A stretch of 64,000 bases of DNA, from positions 1-64,000 of the forward strand of contig CBIHPK010000002.1 in NCBI GenBank assembly GCA_966211675.1, given 5' to 3'. A program made the translations under genes and the position numbers. Shown here in pieces: positions 35,166 to 46,373 of the stretch (positions within the stretch are counted from its first letter, which is position 1; each line of letters opens with the position of its first letter). The notes beneath the pieces were generated by a model that saw nothing but the letters and a program-made list of their open reading frames with translations, searched no databases and had not been told where the DNA came from. Source of the DNA: SCUS01 sp966211675. Lineage in GTDB: Bacteria > Myxococcota_A > Polyangia > Polyangiales > Ga0077539.

Positions 35166-36097
35166 ACTCCTCGACCCCCCGGTCCGCGATCGCGCTCGCG
35201 CTCGCCCTCTCCATCTCTCCCTCGCTCGCCTCCGCGCAGACCCCGCCGGAGCCCGCGCCCCAGCCCGTTGCCCCACCCGGCCCGATGGCCCGCGCCCGCT
35301 ACTCGCTCCCCTGGAACCTCCGCCCCGCCATCGCCCCCAACATCCTGCGCCTCGACGTGGCGCTGGCCTTCAACTCCCTCGGGATGAACACCGCGACGAT
35401 CTTCACCGGCGGCGGCAAGCCCATCGCCTCGCTGCCCGACCTCGGCTTCTACGGCCGCGTCGGCGCGGTGACCTACGGCCCCGACGCGAGCTCCGGTCAC
35501 GCGACCTTCGTCAACCCGCTGCTCTTCGCCCTCTGGACCCCGCAGGTCGCTCCGGGCTTCCGGCTCCCGATCTTCCTCGGCGTCACCGTGCCCACGGGCA
35601 CCGGCAGCGACGCGTCGCCCCTGCAGCGCTCGACCTTCGCCTCGGGGATCTACACCCGCCAGGCGATGGACAACGCCATGTTCGCCGCCAACTACCTCAC
35701 GGTCACCGCCGGGGCGGGCCTCGCGTGGATCTCCCACGGCTTCACCGCGCAGGCCGAGTTCACCGTGCTGCAGCTCACCCGGGTGTGGGGCGAGTCCGTC
35801 GACGCCGACGCCTCCCGCACCAACTTCACCACCGGCCTCCACGCGGGCTACCAGGTGGTCCCGTGGCTCACCGTGAGCGCCGAGGCCCACTACCAGCACT
35901 GGCTCTCCACGCCGGCCTCGGTCTCGGCCAACGCCCTCACCCGCTCGCAGTTCACCCTCGGGGCGGGCGTTCGAGCCAACATCCCCGCGGGCTCGGTGCT
36001 GCTCCGCCCGGGCGTGGCGGTCTTCTTCCCCACCGGCGGGCAGATGAGGGCGGTCGACGCCACCATCGTCCAGCTCGACCTCGCCGCTCCCTTCTGA
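35162..36097 (+). CDS. Outer-membrane beta-barrel protein of the nitrite cluster
   Basis: 311 residues, ATG overlapping the SCO stop (ATGA). Signal peptide LALALSISPSLASA-QT, Pro-rich linker and transmembrane strands (RLDVALAFNSLG, GFYGRVGAVTYG, NPLLFALWTPQV, LPIFLGVTVPTG, FTLGAGVRANIPAGS) ending in LDLAAPF with C-terminal Phe. No porin family recognised. Coupling to SCO suggests passage of copper, nitrite or a structural role in this cluster. Confidence 0.7.
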   Translation: MNSSTPRSAIALALALSISPSLASAQTPPEPAPQPVAPPGPMARARYSLPWNLRPAIAPNILRLDVALAFNSLGMNTATIFTGGGKPIASLPDLGFYGRVGAVTYGPDASSGHATFVNPLLFALWTPQVAPGFRLPIFLGVTVPTGTGSDASPLQRSTFASGIYTRQAMDNAMFAANYLTVTAGAGLAWISHGFTAQAEFTVLQLTRVWGESVDADASRTNFTTGLHAGYQVVPWLTVSAEAHYQHWLSTPASVSANALTRSQFTLGAGVRANIPAGSVLLRPGVAVFFPTGGQMRAVDATIVQLDLAAPF

Positions 36098-36154
36098 GCG
36101 CGCTCTCCCGACTCGCCTCGCCGGTGGCACCAACCTCGCAGTGGGACGAGGAAC

Positions 36155-36955
36155 ATGAACGTCACCGCGCCTCAAGAGACCCCCCTCTCCGCGCCCGCCA
36201 CGCTCGCTCGCCTGAAGGCGCATGCCGCGTCGCGTTCGCGCTTCGAGGGGCTCCTGCGCAGAAGCCGCGTGCTCTCCTCCCTCGGTCCCGACGTCGTCGC
36301 CGAGGCCGCTCGGGTCGCGGTCGCGCGCCAGGTCTCCCGGGGCGAGTGCATCTGGCGGGTCGGAAGCCCCGCCACGCACTTCCAGGTGGTGGTCTCCGGG
36401 GTGGTGAAGCTCGTGGCGCCGGGCCCCGGGCTGCGCCCGACGATCATCGACGTCTTCGGCCCGGGCGAGGCCCTCGGGTACTGGGTGGCCCTCGATGGCA
36501 GCCCGTACATCGGCGACACGATGCCCGTGACCGAGCGCGTGGAGACCCTGCTCGTCCCCGGCTCGGTGCTCCGCGAGGCCGCCGCGGCGCGCCCGGAGGC
36601 GGCGGCGGCGCTGACGCAAGCAATGCTGGGTCACGCGCAGGCCTTGCGCTCGAAGATCGCGGTGATGTGTGCGGGCTCGGTTCAGCAGCGGCTCGCGATG
36701 CTGATGCTCGACCTCAACGGGCGCTTCGGCGACGAGCTCGAAGACGGCGCCCTCATCGTGCAGGTGCCGCTCTCCCGGCTCGACCTCGCGATGTGGGTGG
36801 GCGCCACCATCGAGACGGTGATCCGCGTGATGTCCCGCTGGCAGAAGGAGGGCGTGCTCGAGACGCACCCCTGGGGCTTCGTGCTCCGCGACGTGTCGCT
36901 CCTCGCGGCGCTGCTGGAGACCGACAGCCAGCCCCCCTCGTGGCATGCCGCGTGA
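36155..36955 (+). CDS. Crp/Fnr family transcriptional regulator
   Basis: 266 residues. N-terminal cyclic-nucleotide-fold sensor (GECIWRVGSPATHFQVVVSGVVKLV), dimer helix and a winged helix-turn-helix VPLSRLDLAMWVGATIETVIRVMSRWQKEG, whose ETxxR recognition helix is the type that reads TGAC/GTCA half-sites. The Fe-S cysteine set of Fnr is absent (only scattered Cys), so a DNR/NnrR-like haem-NO sensing or another ligand is likely. Located amid nirK and nnrS, it is the obvious candidate to bind CATGAC-N4-GTCATG before nirK. Confidence 0.88.
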   Translation: MNVTAPQETPLSAPATLARLKAHAASRSRFEGLLRRSRVLSSLGPDVVAEAARVAVARQVSRGECIWRVGSPATHFQVVVSGVVKLVAPGPGLRPTIIDVFGPGEALGYWVALDGSPYIGDTMPVTERVETLLVPGSVLREAAAARPEAAAALTQAMLGHAQALRSKIAVMCAGSVQQRLAMLMLDLNGRFGDELEDGALIVQVPLSRLDLAMWVGATIETVIRVMSRWQKEGVLETHPWGFVLRDVSLLAALLETDSQPPSWHAA

Positions 36956-36971
36956 GTACGACCGCCTCGAC

Positions 36972-38108
36972 ATGAGCCCCAACACCCACGCCGCGCTCAC
37001 CCGTCCGAGGGGCGCGCCCGCGAGCCTCGACTTCGACCACCATCCCCTGCTCGCCATCTGGGAGCTGACCCAGGCGTGCGACCTCGTCTGCCAGCACTGC
37101 CGCGCCTGCGCGACGCCCAACCGCTCCGTCGACGAGCTCGACACCGAGGAGGGCTTCCGGCTGCTGGCGTCCATCAAGGCGATGGGCACGCCCGTCGTCG
37201 TGCTCACGGGCGGCGACCCCGCCAAGCGCGCCGACCTGCCCGCGCTCGTGGCCTACGGCACCTCCCTCGGCCTCACGATGACGGTCACCCCCTCGGGCAC
37301 GCCGGTGATGACCGACGCGCTGGTGGCCGAGCTCGCGAAGGCCGGCGTGGCGCGCCTCGCGATCTCCATCGACGGGCCCGACGCGGCGACGCACGACGCC
37401 TTCCGCGGCGTCGAAGGGAGCTTCGCCGAGAGCCTGCGCATCCTGCGCGCCGCCCGGGCCTGCGGGGTCGAGGTGCAGATCAACACCTCCGTCGGTCCCC
37501 ACAACGCCAGGGTGCTGCGGCCGATGGCCGATCTCGCCGCGGAGCTCGGGGTCTCGCTCTGGGCGGTGTTCGTGGTGGTGCCCACGGGCCGCGCGGGCGC
37601 CTCGCTGCTCCTGCGCGCCAACGGCGTCGAGAAGCTGCTGGGAGAGCTCGCGGACATCGCCGCCACGGCCCCCTTCGACGTGAAGACCACGGCGGCTCCG
37701 CACTTCCGACGGGTGATGCTCCAGCGCAAGCAGGGGGCGGGCGCGAGCGGGGTCTTGCGCGACGTCGACGAGCACGGCGTGGTGACCGGACGGCGGGGCA
37801 TCACCGACGGCGTGGGCTTCGTGTTCGTGTCGCACACCGGGGAGATCTTCCCGAGCGGCTTCCTCCCGCTGGGCGCGGGCAACGTGCGAAGCGACGACCT
37901 CGCCACCGTGTACCGCACGCACCCGCTCTTCACCCGGCTGCGCGACGCCGACGCGCTCGGGGGCAAGTGCGGCGCGTGCGCGTTCCGTCGCGTGTGCGGC
38001 GGCTCTCGCGCCCGGGCCTGGGCGATGAACGGCGACCCCATGGCCGAAGACCCGCTCTGCGCCTACATCCCGCCCGGGTACGTCGAAGCCGAAGGAAGGG
38101 TGTCGTGA
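36972..38108 (+). CDS. Radical SAM/SPASM protein, AhbD/NirJ/TIGR04053-like
   Basis: 378 residues from ATG 36972 (ATG 36945 overlapping the regulator stop is an alternative start giving 387). HHPLLAIWELTQACDLVCQHCRA has the CxxxCxxC cluster (Cys36, 40, 43); the C-terminus has a SPASM set CGACAFRRVCGGSRARAWAMNGDPMAEDPLC. Both are found in the haem-linked decarboxylases AhbC/AhbD/NirJ and in the broader TIGR04053 group of unknown role. Its overlap with a protoporphyrinogen oxidase gene argues for a haem or tetrapyrrole step. No PqqD-like partner domain is fused. Confidence 0.85.
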   Translation: MSPNTHAALTRPRGAPASLDFDHHPLLAIWELTQACDLVCQHCRACATPNRSVDELDTEEGFRLLASIKAMGTPVVVLTGGDPAKRADLPALVAYGTSLGLTMTVTPSGTPVMTDALVAELAKAGVARLAISIDGPDAATHDAFRGVEGSFAESLRILRAARACGVEVQINTSVGPHNARVLRPMADLAAELGVSLWAVFVVVPTGRAGASLLLRANGVEKLLGELADIAATAPFDVKTTAAPHFRRVMLQRKQGAGASGVLRDVDEHGVVTGRRGITDGVGFVFVSHTGEIFPSGFLPLGAGNVRSDDLATVYRTHPLFTRLRDADALGGKCGACAFRRVCGGSRARAWAMNGDPMAEDPLCAYIPPGYVEAEGRVS

Positions 38109-39490
38109 TGGGACGCAGCGTGCTGGTTCTGGGTGGAGGCCTCGCGGGCCTCGCGACCGCGCACTCGCTGCTCGCGCAGCGGCCCGACGCCGACGTGCTG
38201 GTGCTCGAGGCGCGGGCGGAGGTCGGGGGCAACGTCCGCACGCTGCACCGCGAGGGATGCACCGTGGAGCTCGGCCCCGACGCGTTCATGACGCGGCCCG
38301 GGCACGCCGAGGCCCTCTGCCGCGAGCTCGGTCTCGGGGAGTCGCTGCTCGCGCCCGACGAGGCCTCCTCGCGGGTGATGGTCGCGCACCGGGGCGAGCT
38401 GATGCCGCTGCCCGAGGGCATGGCGATGGGCGTCCCGCGGAGCGTGTTGCAGCTCGCCGGCACCCGCCTGCTCTCCCCGCTCGGCAAGGCCCGCGCGGCG
38501 ATGGACCTGGTGCTGCCCTCGCGCCACGAGCGCGACGAGAGCGTCGGTCACCTCGTGGGCCGCCGCTTCGGCCGCGAGGTGAAGGAGCGCATGGTCGAGC
38601 CGATCGTGAGCGGCATCTACGGCGCCGACGTCGACGAGCTCGACGCGGCGGTGGTGATGCCCATGTTCGCCAACGTGCACGGCAGCCTCATCCGGGCGCT
38701 CACCCGCGCCCCGCGCCCCGCCGGCGGCGCCGCCATGCGCGCGCCCTCCGGCGGACTCGACAGCGTGGTGCGGGCGCTCGCGGCCTCCGTGGGCGCCGAC
38801 CGCATCCTCTCGGGCGTCACCGCTCGCTCGCTCGCCCGACGGGGCGGAGGGTGGAGCGTGTCCCTCGACGGCGGGGCCCGCCTCGACGCCGACGAGGTCG
38901 TGCTCGCGGTGCCGCCGGGCGCCGCCGCCGACCTGCTCGCCGCGGAGGTCCCGGAGCTCTCGGACCTGCTGCGAGGCTTCCGGCTCCGGCCCGCGCTCAC
39001 GGCGGTGCTGGCCTTCGAGCGCGGCGAGGTCGCGACCCCCCGGGCGAGCGGCGCGCTCATCCCCCGAGGCGCGCCGGCCCCGCTCGATGCCCTCGGCGCG
39101 GTGACCTTCGTCGACCGAAAGTGGCCCTCGCGCGTCTCCGGCCACCTCTCGGTGGTGCGAGCGACCTTCCGCCCGGCCTTCGCGGCGCAGTGGATCCCCC
39201 GCGACGACGACTCCATCGTCGCGCTCGCGCTCGAGGCGCTGCGGATGATGTTCCCGCTCCCGGAGCCGCGCTGGCACGCCGTGGAGCGCTTCGAGACCGG
39301 CACCCCCAGCCCGGTGGTGGGCCACCTGCGCCGCGCCGAGGAGGCCCGCGAGCGAGCCCTCTCCCTCGGCGGCGTCTCCATCGTCGGGGCCGCGGTCGAC
39401 GGCCCGGGCATCGCGGGCTGCGTGCGAGGCGCCCACCAGGCCGCCGCGCTGATCGCCGGGCGCTTCGCCACCGCGAGCGGCGTCGCATGA
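38108..39490 (+). CDS. hemG: Protoporphyrinogen oxidase (HemG/HemY type)
   Basis: 460 residues, flavin amine-oxidase fold. VLGGGLAGLATAHSLL binds FAD (GxGxxG), EARAEVGGNVRTLHREG and ELGPDAFMTRPG follow, and the C-terminus ends with VDGPGIAGCVRGAHQAA, typical of oxygen-dependent HemY/HemG proteins converting protoporphyrinogen IX to protoporphyrin IX. Start ATG shares one base with the radical SAM stop (TGATG). In this context it probably supplies haem, for instance for the cytochrome domain of NirK or a haem-sensing regulator. Confidence 0.88.
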   Translation: MGRSVLVLGGGLAGLATAHSLLAQRPDADVLVLEARAEVGGNVRTLHREGCTVELGPDAFMTRPGHAEALCRELGLGESLLAPDEASSRVMVAHRGELMPLPEGMAMGVPRSVLQLAGTRLLSPLGKARAAMDLVLPSRHERDESVGHLVGRRFGREVKERMVEPIVSGIYGADVDELDAAVVMPMFANVHGSLIRALTRAPRPAGGAAMRAPSGGLDSVVRALAASVGADRILSGVTARSLARRGGGWSVSLDGGARLDADEVVLAVPPGAAADLLAAEVPELSDLLRGFRLRPALTAVLAFERGEVATPRASGALIPRGAPAPLDALGAVTFVDRKWPSRVSGHLSVVRATFRPAFAAQWIPRDDDSIVALALEALRMMFPLPEPRWHAVERFETGTPSPVVGHLRRAEEARERALSLGGVSIVGAAVDGPGIAGCVRGAHQAAALIAGRFATASGVA

Positions 39491-40686
39491 CGCGCGTCTC
39501 CATGCCCCTCGTGGGATCGCTCCCGACGACCCCGGAGCACTCCGGTTTCGCCCTCGGCCGCAAGGGCTTCCGCCCCTTCTTCCTGCTGAGCGCGGCCTTC
39601 GCCGTCGCCATCGTGCCGCTCTGGATGCTCGCGCTCCTCAACGCGTACAGCCCCGGCGCCTACCTCGACCCGATCGCGTGGCACGCCCACGAGATGGTCT
39701 TCGGCTTCACCGTGGCCGTCATCGCGGGCTTCCTCCTCACCGCCGTCGGCAACTGGACCCAGCGCGAGACCCTGGTGGGCTGGCCCCTCCTGGGTCTCGG
39801 CGCGGTGTGGCTCCTCGGGCGGGTGGGCTTCCTGGCCTCCGACCACCTTCCCCACTGGGCGCCCGCGGTGCTCGACCTGGCCTTCCTCCCCGCGCTCGGG
39901 GTGGTGCTGGCGAGGCCGCTCATCGCGACCCGCAACCGGCGCAACTTCGTGATGCTCGCGGTGCTCGCGGCGCTCTGGCTGGCCAACCTCTCCATCCACC
40001 TCGACGCGCTCGGCATGGCGCCCGGCTGGCGTCACCGCGGGGTGCTCTCGGCGGTCGACGTGGTGGTGCTGCTCATCGTGATCATCGCCGGCCGCGTCGT
40101 GCCCATGTTCACCAAGAACGGCACCGGCGTTCAGACCGTGCACGGCTCTCCCCGCCTCGACACCGCGGCGGCCGCCTCCACGGCGCTCCTGGCCGTGCTC
40201 ATGGCGGCCCTGCCGGAGAGCCCGGTGACCCGGGTGGTCGCCGGCGTGGCGGCCCTCGCCACGGCCGCTCGCGCGGTCCCCTGGATGACGGCGAAGGTGC
40301 TGCGCGTCCCGCTGCTCTGGGTGCTCCACCTCGGCTACGCGTGGATCCCCATCGGCTTCGCGCTCCGGGCGCTCGGCGCTCCCGCCGCGCTCGCGACGCA
40401 CGCGCTCACCATCGGCGCCATCGGGGGAGTGACCCTCGGCATGATGGCCCGCGTCGGCCTCGGTCACTCGGGCCGCCCCCTTCAGGTGCGCTGGCCGATG
40501 GTGTTGTCCTTCGCGCTGCTCGCGCTCGCGGCGCTGGCGCGCGTCGTGGGCGGCCTGCTCTTCGCGAGCTCCTACCGCGCCACCCTCTTCGCCGCGGGCA
40601 CCCTCTGGACCCTCGCCTTCGCGATCCTCCTCGCGGTGTACGCACCGATCCTCACGGCGCCCCGGCCCGACGGCAAGCCGGGCTGA
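39487..40686 (+). CDS. nnrS: NnrS-family haem-copper membrane protein (NO stress)
   Basis: 399 residues with twelve hydrophobic segments. RKGFRPFFLLSAAFA, WHAHEMVFGF, GNWTQRETL, GRVVPMFTKNGTG, and VTLGMMARVGLGHSGRPL are the defining NnrS motifs with conserved histidines. NnrS proteins limit damage from NO and reactive nitrogen species and are regulated by NO. It overlaps hemG by 4 bp and closes the nitrite cluster, so the operon both makes and manages NO. Confidence 0.92.
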   Translation: MTRVSMPLVGSLPTTPEHSGFALGRKGFRPFFLLSAAFAVAIVPLWMLALLNAYSPGAYLDPIAWHAHEMVFGFTVAVIAGFLLTAVGNWTQRETLVGWPLLGLGAVWLLGRVGFLASDHLPHWAPAVLDLAFLPALGVVLARPLIATRNRRNFVMLAVLAALWLANLSIHLDALGMAPGWRHRGVLSAVDVVVLLIVIIAGRVVPMFTKNGTGVQTVHGSPRLDTAAAASTALLAVLMAALPESPVTRVVAGVAALATAARAVPWMTAKVLRVPLLWVLHLGYAWIPIGFALRALGAPAALATHALTIGAIGGVTLGMMARVGLGHSGRPLQVRWPMVLSFALLALAALARVVGGLLFASSYRATLFAAGTLWTLAFAILLAVYAPILTAPRPDGKPG

Positions 40687-40699
40687 GGCGCCGCGAAGC

Positions 40700-42592
40700 T
40701 CAGGCCCTTGGCGCGAGGGCCAGCTCGATGCGACCGAGCGAGGGGTCCGTCTTCACCACCGTCACCCGCACCGCGTCGCCCACCGCGTAGCGCTTCGTGG
40801 GAGAGCGCGCCGCGCCTCCGGAGGGCTCCACGGTGTAGGGCCCCTCGGGCAGCGCCTCGAAGGGCAGCGTGCCCTCCACCAGGGTCGTGTCGATCTGCGC
40901 GACCACGCCGAAGGGACGGATCTTCACCACGCGCGCGCTGAAGTGCTCGCCGATGTGCCGGGTCATGTAGCCCGCGACCAGCATCCGGTGCCGGTCGGTC
41001 TCGGCCCTCGCCGCGAGGCGGGCGCGGAGGTTGATGTGCCGGGCGAGAGACTCCAGCGCCGGGTCTCGCATCGACCAGGTGCGCGAGCCGTGGAGGTAGG
41101 ACTTCACCAGCCGGTGCACCGCGAGGTCGGCGTAGCGTCGGATGGGCGAGGTGAAGTGCAGGTAGAGCGGCGCCCCGAGCCCGAAGTGCGTCGAGGGAAA
41201 CACCGTGTACCGCGCCGGACCGAGCGAGCGCAGCAGCACGCCGCGGATGGCCGGCTCGCTCGGCGAGGTGGCGATCTGGTGATCGAAGGCCGCGAGGGAG
41301 AGCGGCGAGAGCTTGGAGCCGAAGCCCGAGGCGTAGCCGAAGCGCTCCGCGACGGCGCTCAGCTCCCTCACCGCGTCCGGCCCCGGAACATCGTGCACCC
41401 GGTACACGCCCGGCACGCCGCGCTCCACGAGCCAGCGCGCCACGGCCTCGTTCGCCGCCACCATGCAGCGCTCGATGAGCACGTGCGCCGAGGTCGGCTG
41501 GTGCGCCTCGATGCCCGTCGCCAGGCCGGTGACCGCGTCGAGCACCACGAAGGTCTCGTCGCGCGCCACCTCCACGCCGCCGCGGCGGGTGCGCGCCATG
41601 TGCAGCCGCGCGGAGACCGTGCGCCACCACGGGGCGGCCTCGTACACGGGCTCGATGCCCGGAGAGACGTCCCCGTGGTCGAGGAAGTCCGCGACCTCGT
41701 CGTAGGTGAGCCGCGACCACGAGCGGATCAGGCTCTCGTACACGTCCACCGCGACCACGGTGCCCTCCGGGTCGATGCGCAGCTCCGCGGTGAGGCACAT
41801 CCGGTCGACGCCGGGGAGCAGCGAGATCCACTCGGACGAGAGCCCGTCGGGCAGCATCGGGATCACCCGTCCGGCGAGGTACACGCTCGTCGCTCGCGCC
41901 CTCGCGTCCTGGTCGAGGGCGCCGCCCTCGGGGACGAAGGCGCTCACGTCGGCGATGGAGACCAGCAGTCGCACGGCGCCGTCCTCGTCGGCGGGCAGCA
42001 CGCTGATGGCGTCGTCGATGTCGCGCGTCGAGGCCGCGTCGATGGTCACCGTCGGCACCTCGCGCAGGTCGCGCCGTCCGTTGACCGTGTGCGGGAGCTT
42101 CCTCGCCCGCTCGGCCTCCGCCTGCGCCGCGGGCGGCACCACCGTGGCGATGCCGTGCCGCGCGATCACCTGCGCGAGGGTCTGCGCGTCGGGCGTGTCC
42201 AGCACCTCGACCAGCACGGCGCGCTGGTCCTCGATGCGGGCCAGAGCGTGCGCCCCGGCCGCGGGAGCGGGCCCGGTGTGCACGAGGAGCCAGTCGGTGT
42301 TGGCCACCTCGCGGTCGACCTTCAGGTGCGCCACGCCCCGGTGGATGACCACCGTGCCGAAGATCTCCGTGCGGGGCCGGTCGATGAGCCGGAGGTTGGA
42401 GGCGGTGGTGCGCCCGTCCTCGCCGGTGGTGACCAGGGCCTCGACGACGTCGTCGGCGAGGAAGGCGTTGAGCTCCGGCGGCGTGACGAACGAGCTCTTC
42501 GGCGGGTCCGTATCCTCCTCGGTGAAGAAGCCGAAGCCTCGGGGGTGGACGCTGACCAGGCCTCGGGCGTGGCGGGTGTTCGGGTCGCTCAT
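40700..42592 (-). CDS. RNase R/RNase II family exoribonuclease
   Basis: 630 residues. Cold-shock N-domains, then the RNB domain with the magnesium-binding cluster VTIDAASTRDIDDAISV, GLSSEWISLLPGVDRMCL, LHFTSPIRRYADLAVHRLV, and a C-terminal S1 domain. It degrades structured RNA 3' to 5'. It is shorter than the E. coli RNase R and lacks the basic tail. Start ATG is in the stop of mpl (ATGA). Convergent with nnrS, 13 bp apart. Confidence 0.88.
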   Translation of the reverse strand: MSDPNTRHARGLVSVHPRGFGFFTEEDTDPPKSSFVTPPELNAFLADDVVEALVTTGEDGRTTASNLRLIDRPRTEIFGTVVIHRGVAHLKVDREVANTDWLLVHTGPAPAAGAHALARIEDQRAVLVEVLDTPDAQTLAQVIARHGIATVVPPAAQAEAERARKLPHTVNGRRDLREVPTVTIDAASTRDIDDAISVLPADEDGAVRLLVSIADVSAFVPEGGALDQDARARATSVYLAGRVIPMLPDGLSSEWISLLPGVDRMCLTAELRIDPEGTVVAVDVYESLIRSWSRLTYDEVADFLDHGDVSPGIEPVYEAAPWWRTVSARLHMARTRRGGVEVARDETFVVLDAVTGLATGIEAHQPTSAHVLIERCMVAANEAVARWLVERGVPGVYRVHDVPGPDAVRELSAVAERFGYASGFGSKLSPLSLAAFDHQIATSPSEPAIRGVLLRSLGPARYTVFPSTHFGLGAPLYLHFTSPIRRYADLAVHRLVKSYLHGSRTWSMRDPALESLARHINLRARLAARAETDRHRMLVAGYMTRHIGEHFSARVVKIRPFGVVAQIDTTLVEGTLPFEALPEGPYTVEPSGGAARSPTKRYAVGDAVRVTVVKTDPSLGRIELALAPRA

Positions 42593-44022
42593 CGGGGTGT
42601 GCTTTCGAGTGCGGAGGTCAGCTTGCCGTGGATGCCGCCGAAGGCGCCGTTGGAGAGCACCGCGACGGTGTCCCCGGCCTTGGCTTCCGCGGCGACGCGC
42701 GCGACGATCTCGTCGACGCTCTGCGGACCGGCGGCGAAGGTCTCGGCGCGGCCTCCTCGGGCGGTGATGTCTCGGACGATGGCTGGGATGTCGAGCCGGT
42801 CCTCCGCGGGGATCTCCATCCGCCCGACGGGCGCGATGAGGCTGAGGTCGGCGGAGGCGAAGGCCGCGGGGTACTCGTGCTGGTGCGTGCGACGGCACGC
42901 GGTGGCGCTGCGCGGCTCGAAGACGGCGATGAGCCGGCCGTCGGGGTGGTGGCGGCGCATGGCGCGCAGCGTCTCGTCGACGGCGGTCGGGTGGTGCGCG
43001 AAGTCGTCGTAGATGCGAACGCCCCCGGCGGTGGCGACGAGGTCCTGGCGGCGCTTGACGCCCTTGAAGTCCCGCAGCGCCTTCGCCATCGAGAGCACGG
43101 GCAAGCCCATCCCCTCGGCGAGCAGCGCCATCGCGGCCACGACGTTGCGCAGGTTGTGCTCGCCCATCAGCGGCGAGAAGAACCTCCCCGCGAGCGTCCC
43201 CCCGATGAAGAGCTCGAAGGGCTGCATTCCCCCGCTCGGCGCGATGGGCGCCGCGCTCCACGTGGGCGTGACCCCCTCCGGCAGCTCGTCCCCGCTCAGG
43301 CCGTAGAACACCGTGCGCGCGCTGCTGCGCTTCGCGATGGCGACCACCTCCGCGTCCCTCGCGTGGGCGACCAGCACGCCCTCCGGGGCGATGCGCGAGG
43401 CGAAGCCCACGAAGGCGTCTCGGTACGAGTCCGCGGTCGGATAGATGTCCACGTGGTCGTGCTCGAGGGAGGTCACGATGGCGCCCCAGGGCCGGTACGC
43501 CCAGAACTTCGGGGTCTTCTCGAAGAAGGCCGAGTCGTACTCGTCGCCCTCCACCACGAAGGCCGCGCCGCGCCCGAGCCGGTAGCTGGCGTCGAAGTTC
43601 TTGGCGAGCCCGCCGACCAGGAAGGACGGGTCGTGCCCGCAGGCCTCCAGCAGCCACGCGACGAGCGCCGTGGTGGTGGTCTTGCCGTGCGTCCCGGCGA
43701 CCACCAGCGAGCGGCGCTGCGCGAGGAAGAGCTCGCCCAGGGCCTTCGGAAAGGAGCGGTAGTTCATCCCTCCGTCGATGGCCGCGCGCGCCTCGGGGTT
43801 GTCCTTGCGGCACACGTTGCCGACCACCACGAGGTCGGGTCGGGGGTCGAGGTGCGCCGGGTCCCAGCCCGTCATGGTCTCGACGCCGTAGGCCTTCAGC
43901 GCGTCGCCCATCGGGGGGTAGAAGGCCGTGTCGCTCCCGGTGACCCGGTGGCCCGCGGCCTTGAGCAGCCCCGCGAACGCTCCCATCCCGGTGCCCGCCA
44001 CCCCAATCAGGTGCACATGCAT
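42589..44022 (-). CDS. mpl: Murein peptide ligase Mpl
   Basis: 477 residues. Mur-ligase fold: N-terminal IGVAGTGMGAFAGLLKAAGH (Rossmann), P-loop AGTHGKTTTTALVA, ATP site EGDEYDSAFFEKTPKF, and C-terminal DDFAHHPTAV and FEPRSATACRRTHQHEY. Mpl ligates recovered L-Ala-gamma-D-Glu-meso-DAP peptides to UDP-MurNAc in peptidoglycan recycling. MVGxxH-like NVCRKDNPEA is the Mpl variant rather than MurC. Operon with RNase R, as in no general rule I know. Start ATG 44022. Confidence 0.9.
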   Translation of the reverse strand: MHVHLIGVAGTGMGAFAGLLKAAGHRVTGSDTAFYPPMGDALKAYGVETMTGWDPAHLDPRPDLVVVGNVCRKDNPEARAAIDGGMNYRSFPKALGELFLAQRRSLVVAGTHGKTTTTALVAWLLEACGHDPSFLVGGLAKNFDASYRLGRGAAFVVEGDEYDSAFFEKTPKFWAYRPWGAIVTSLEHDHVDIYPTADSYRDAFVGFASRIAPEGVLVAHARDAEVVAIAKRSSARTVFYGLSGDELPEGVTPTWSAAPIAPSGGMQPFELFIGGTLAGRFFSPLMGEHNLRNVVAAMALLAEGMGLPVLSMAKALRDFKGVKRRQDLVATAGGVRIYDDFAHHPTAVDETLRAMRRHHPDGRLIAVFEPRSATACRRTHQHEYPAAFASADLSLIAPVGRMEIPAEDRLDIPAIVRDITARGGRAETFAAGPQSVDEIVARVAAEAKAGDTVAVLSNGAFGGIHGKLTSALESTPR

Positions 44023-44087
44023 GCGCGCCTCTCTCGCACGATCGCCCCGCGTCGTCGAGCGATCTGAACCCCCGCGCGCGATCGTGA

Positions 44088-44093
44088 TAGCGT
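44088..44093 (+). promoter_or_regulatory. Candidate -10 hexamer of the OmpA-like gene
   Basis: TAGCGT in GTGATAGCGT, 13 nt before the ATG at 44107; the same 8-mer GTGATAGC occurs before the kinase gene at 53909. No Shine-Dalgarno between. Confidence 0.4.
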
Positions 44094-44106
44094 CCGCGCC
44101 CTCTTC

Positions 44107-46203
<2,097 letters not shown>

Positions 46204-46373
46204 GAGCCGTCGACTGACGGAGGCCCGGAAATGTCCCCGGTTCACCGGGACGGTGGTTGCGCCAAGGTCGGGCGTGCCGTAACGCTCTGAGGGGTTGTTG
46301 ACGCGGCGTACCTCAGGCTCAGGCGCCAGAGGGTTCAGTAGGCGGACAGACCGACGGCACGGAGCATACGAGC

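Noticed and set aside
36125..36140. Sigma-54-like TGGCAC-N5-TCGCA before the Crp/Fnr gene
   Set aside because: The -12 element lacks the second T, and the predicted transcription start would fall at or after the SD, 4 nt before the ATG.
46232..46248. Short CCCGG-TTCA-CCGGG hairpin after the OmpA-like gene
   Set aside because: Five pairs with no T tract; not enough for a terminator call.
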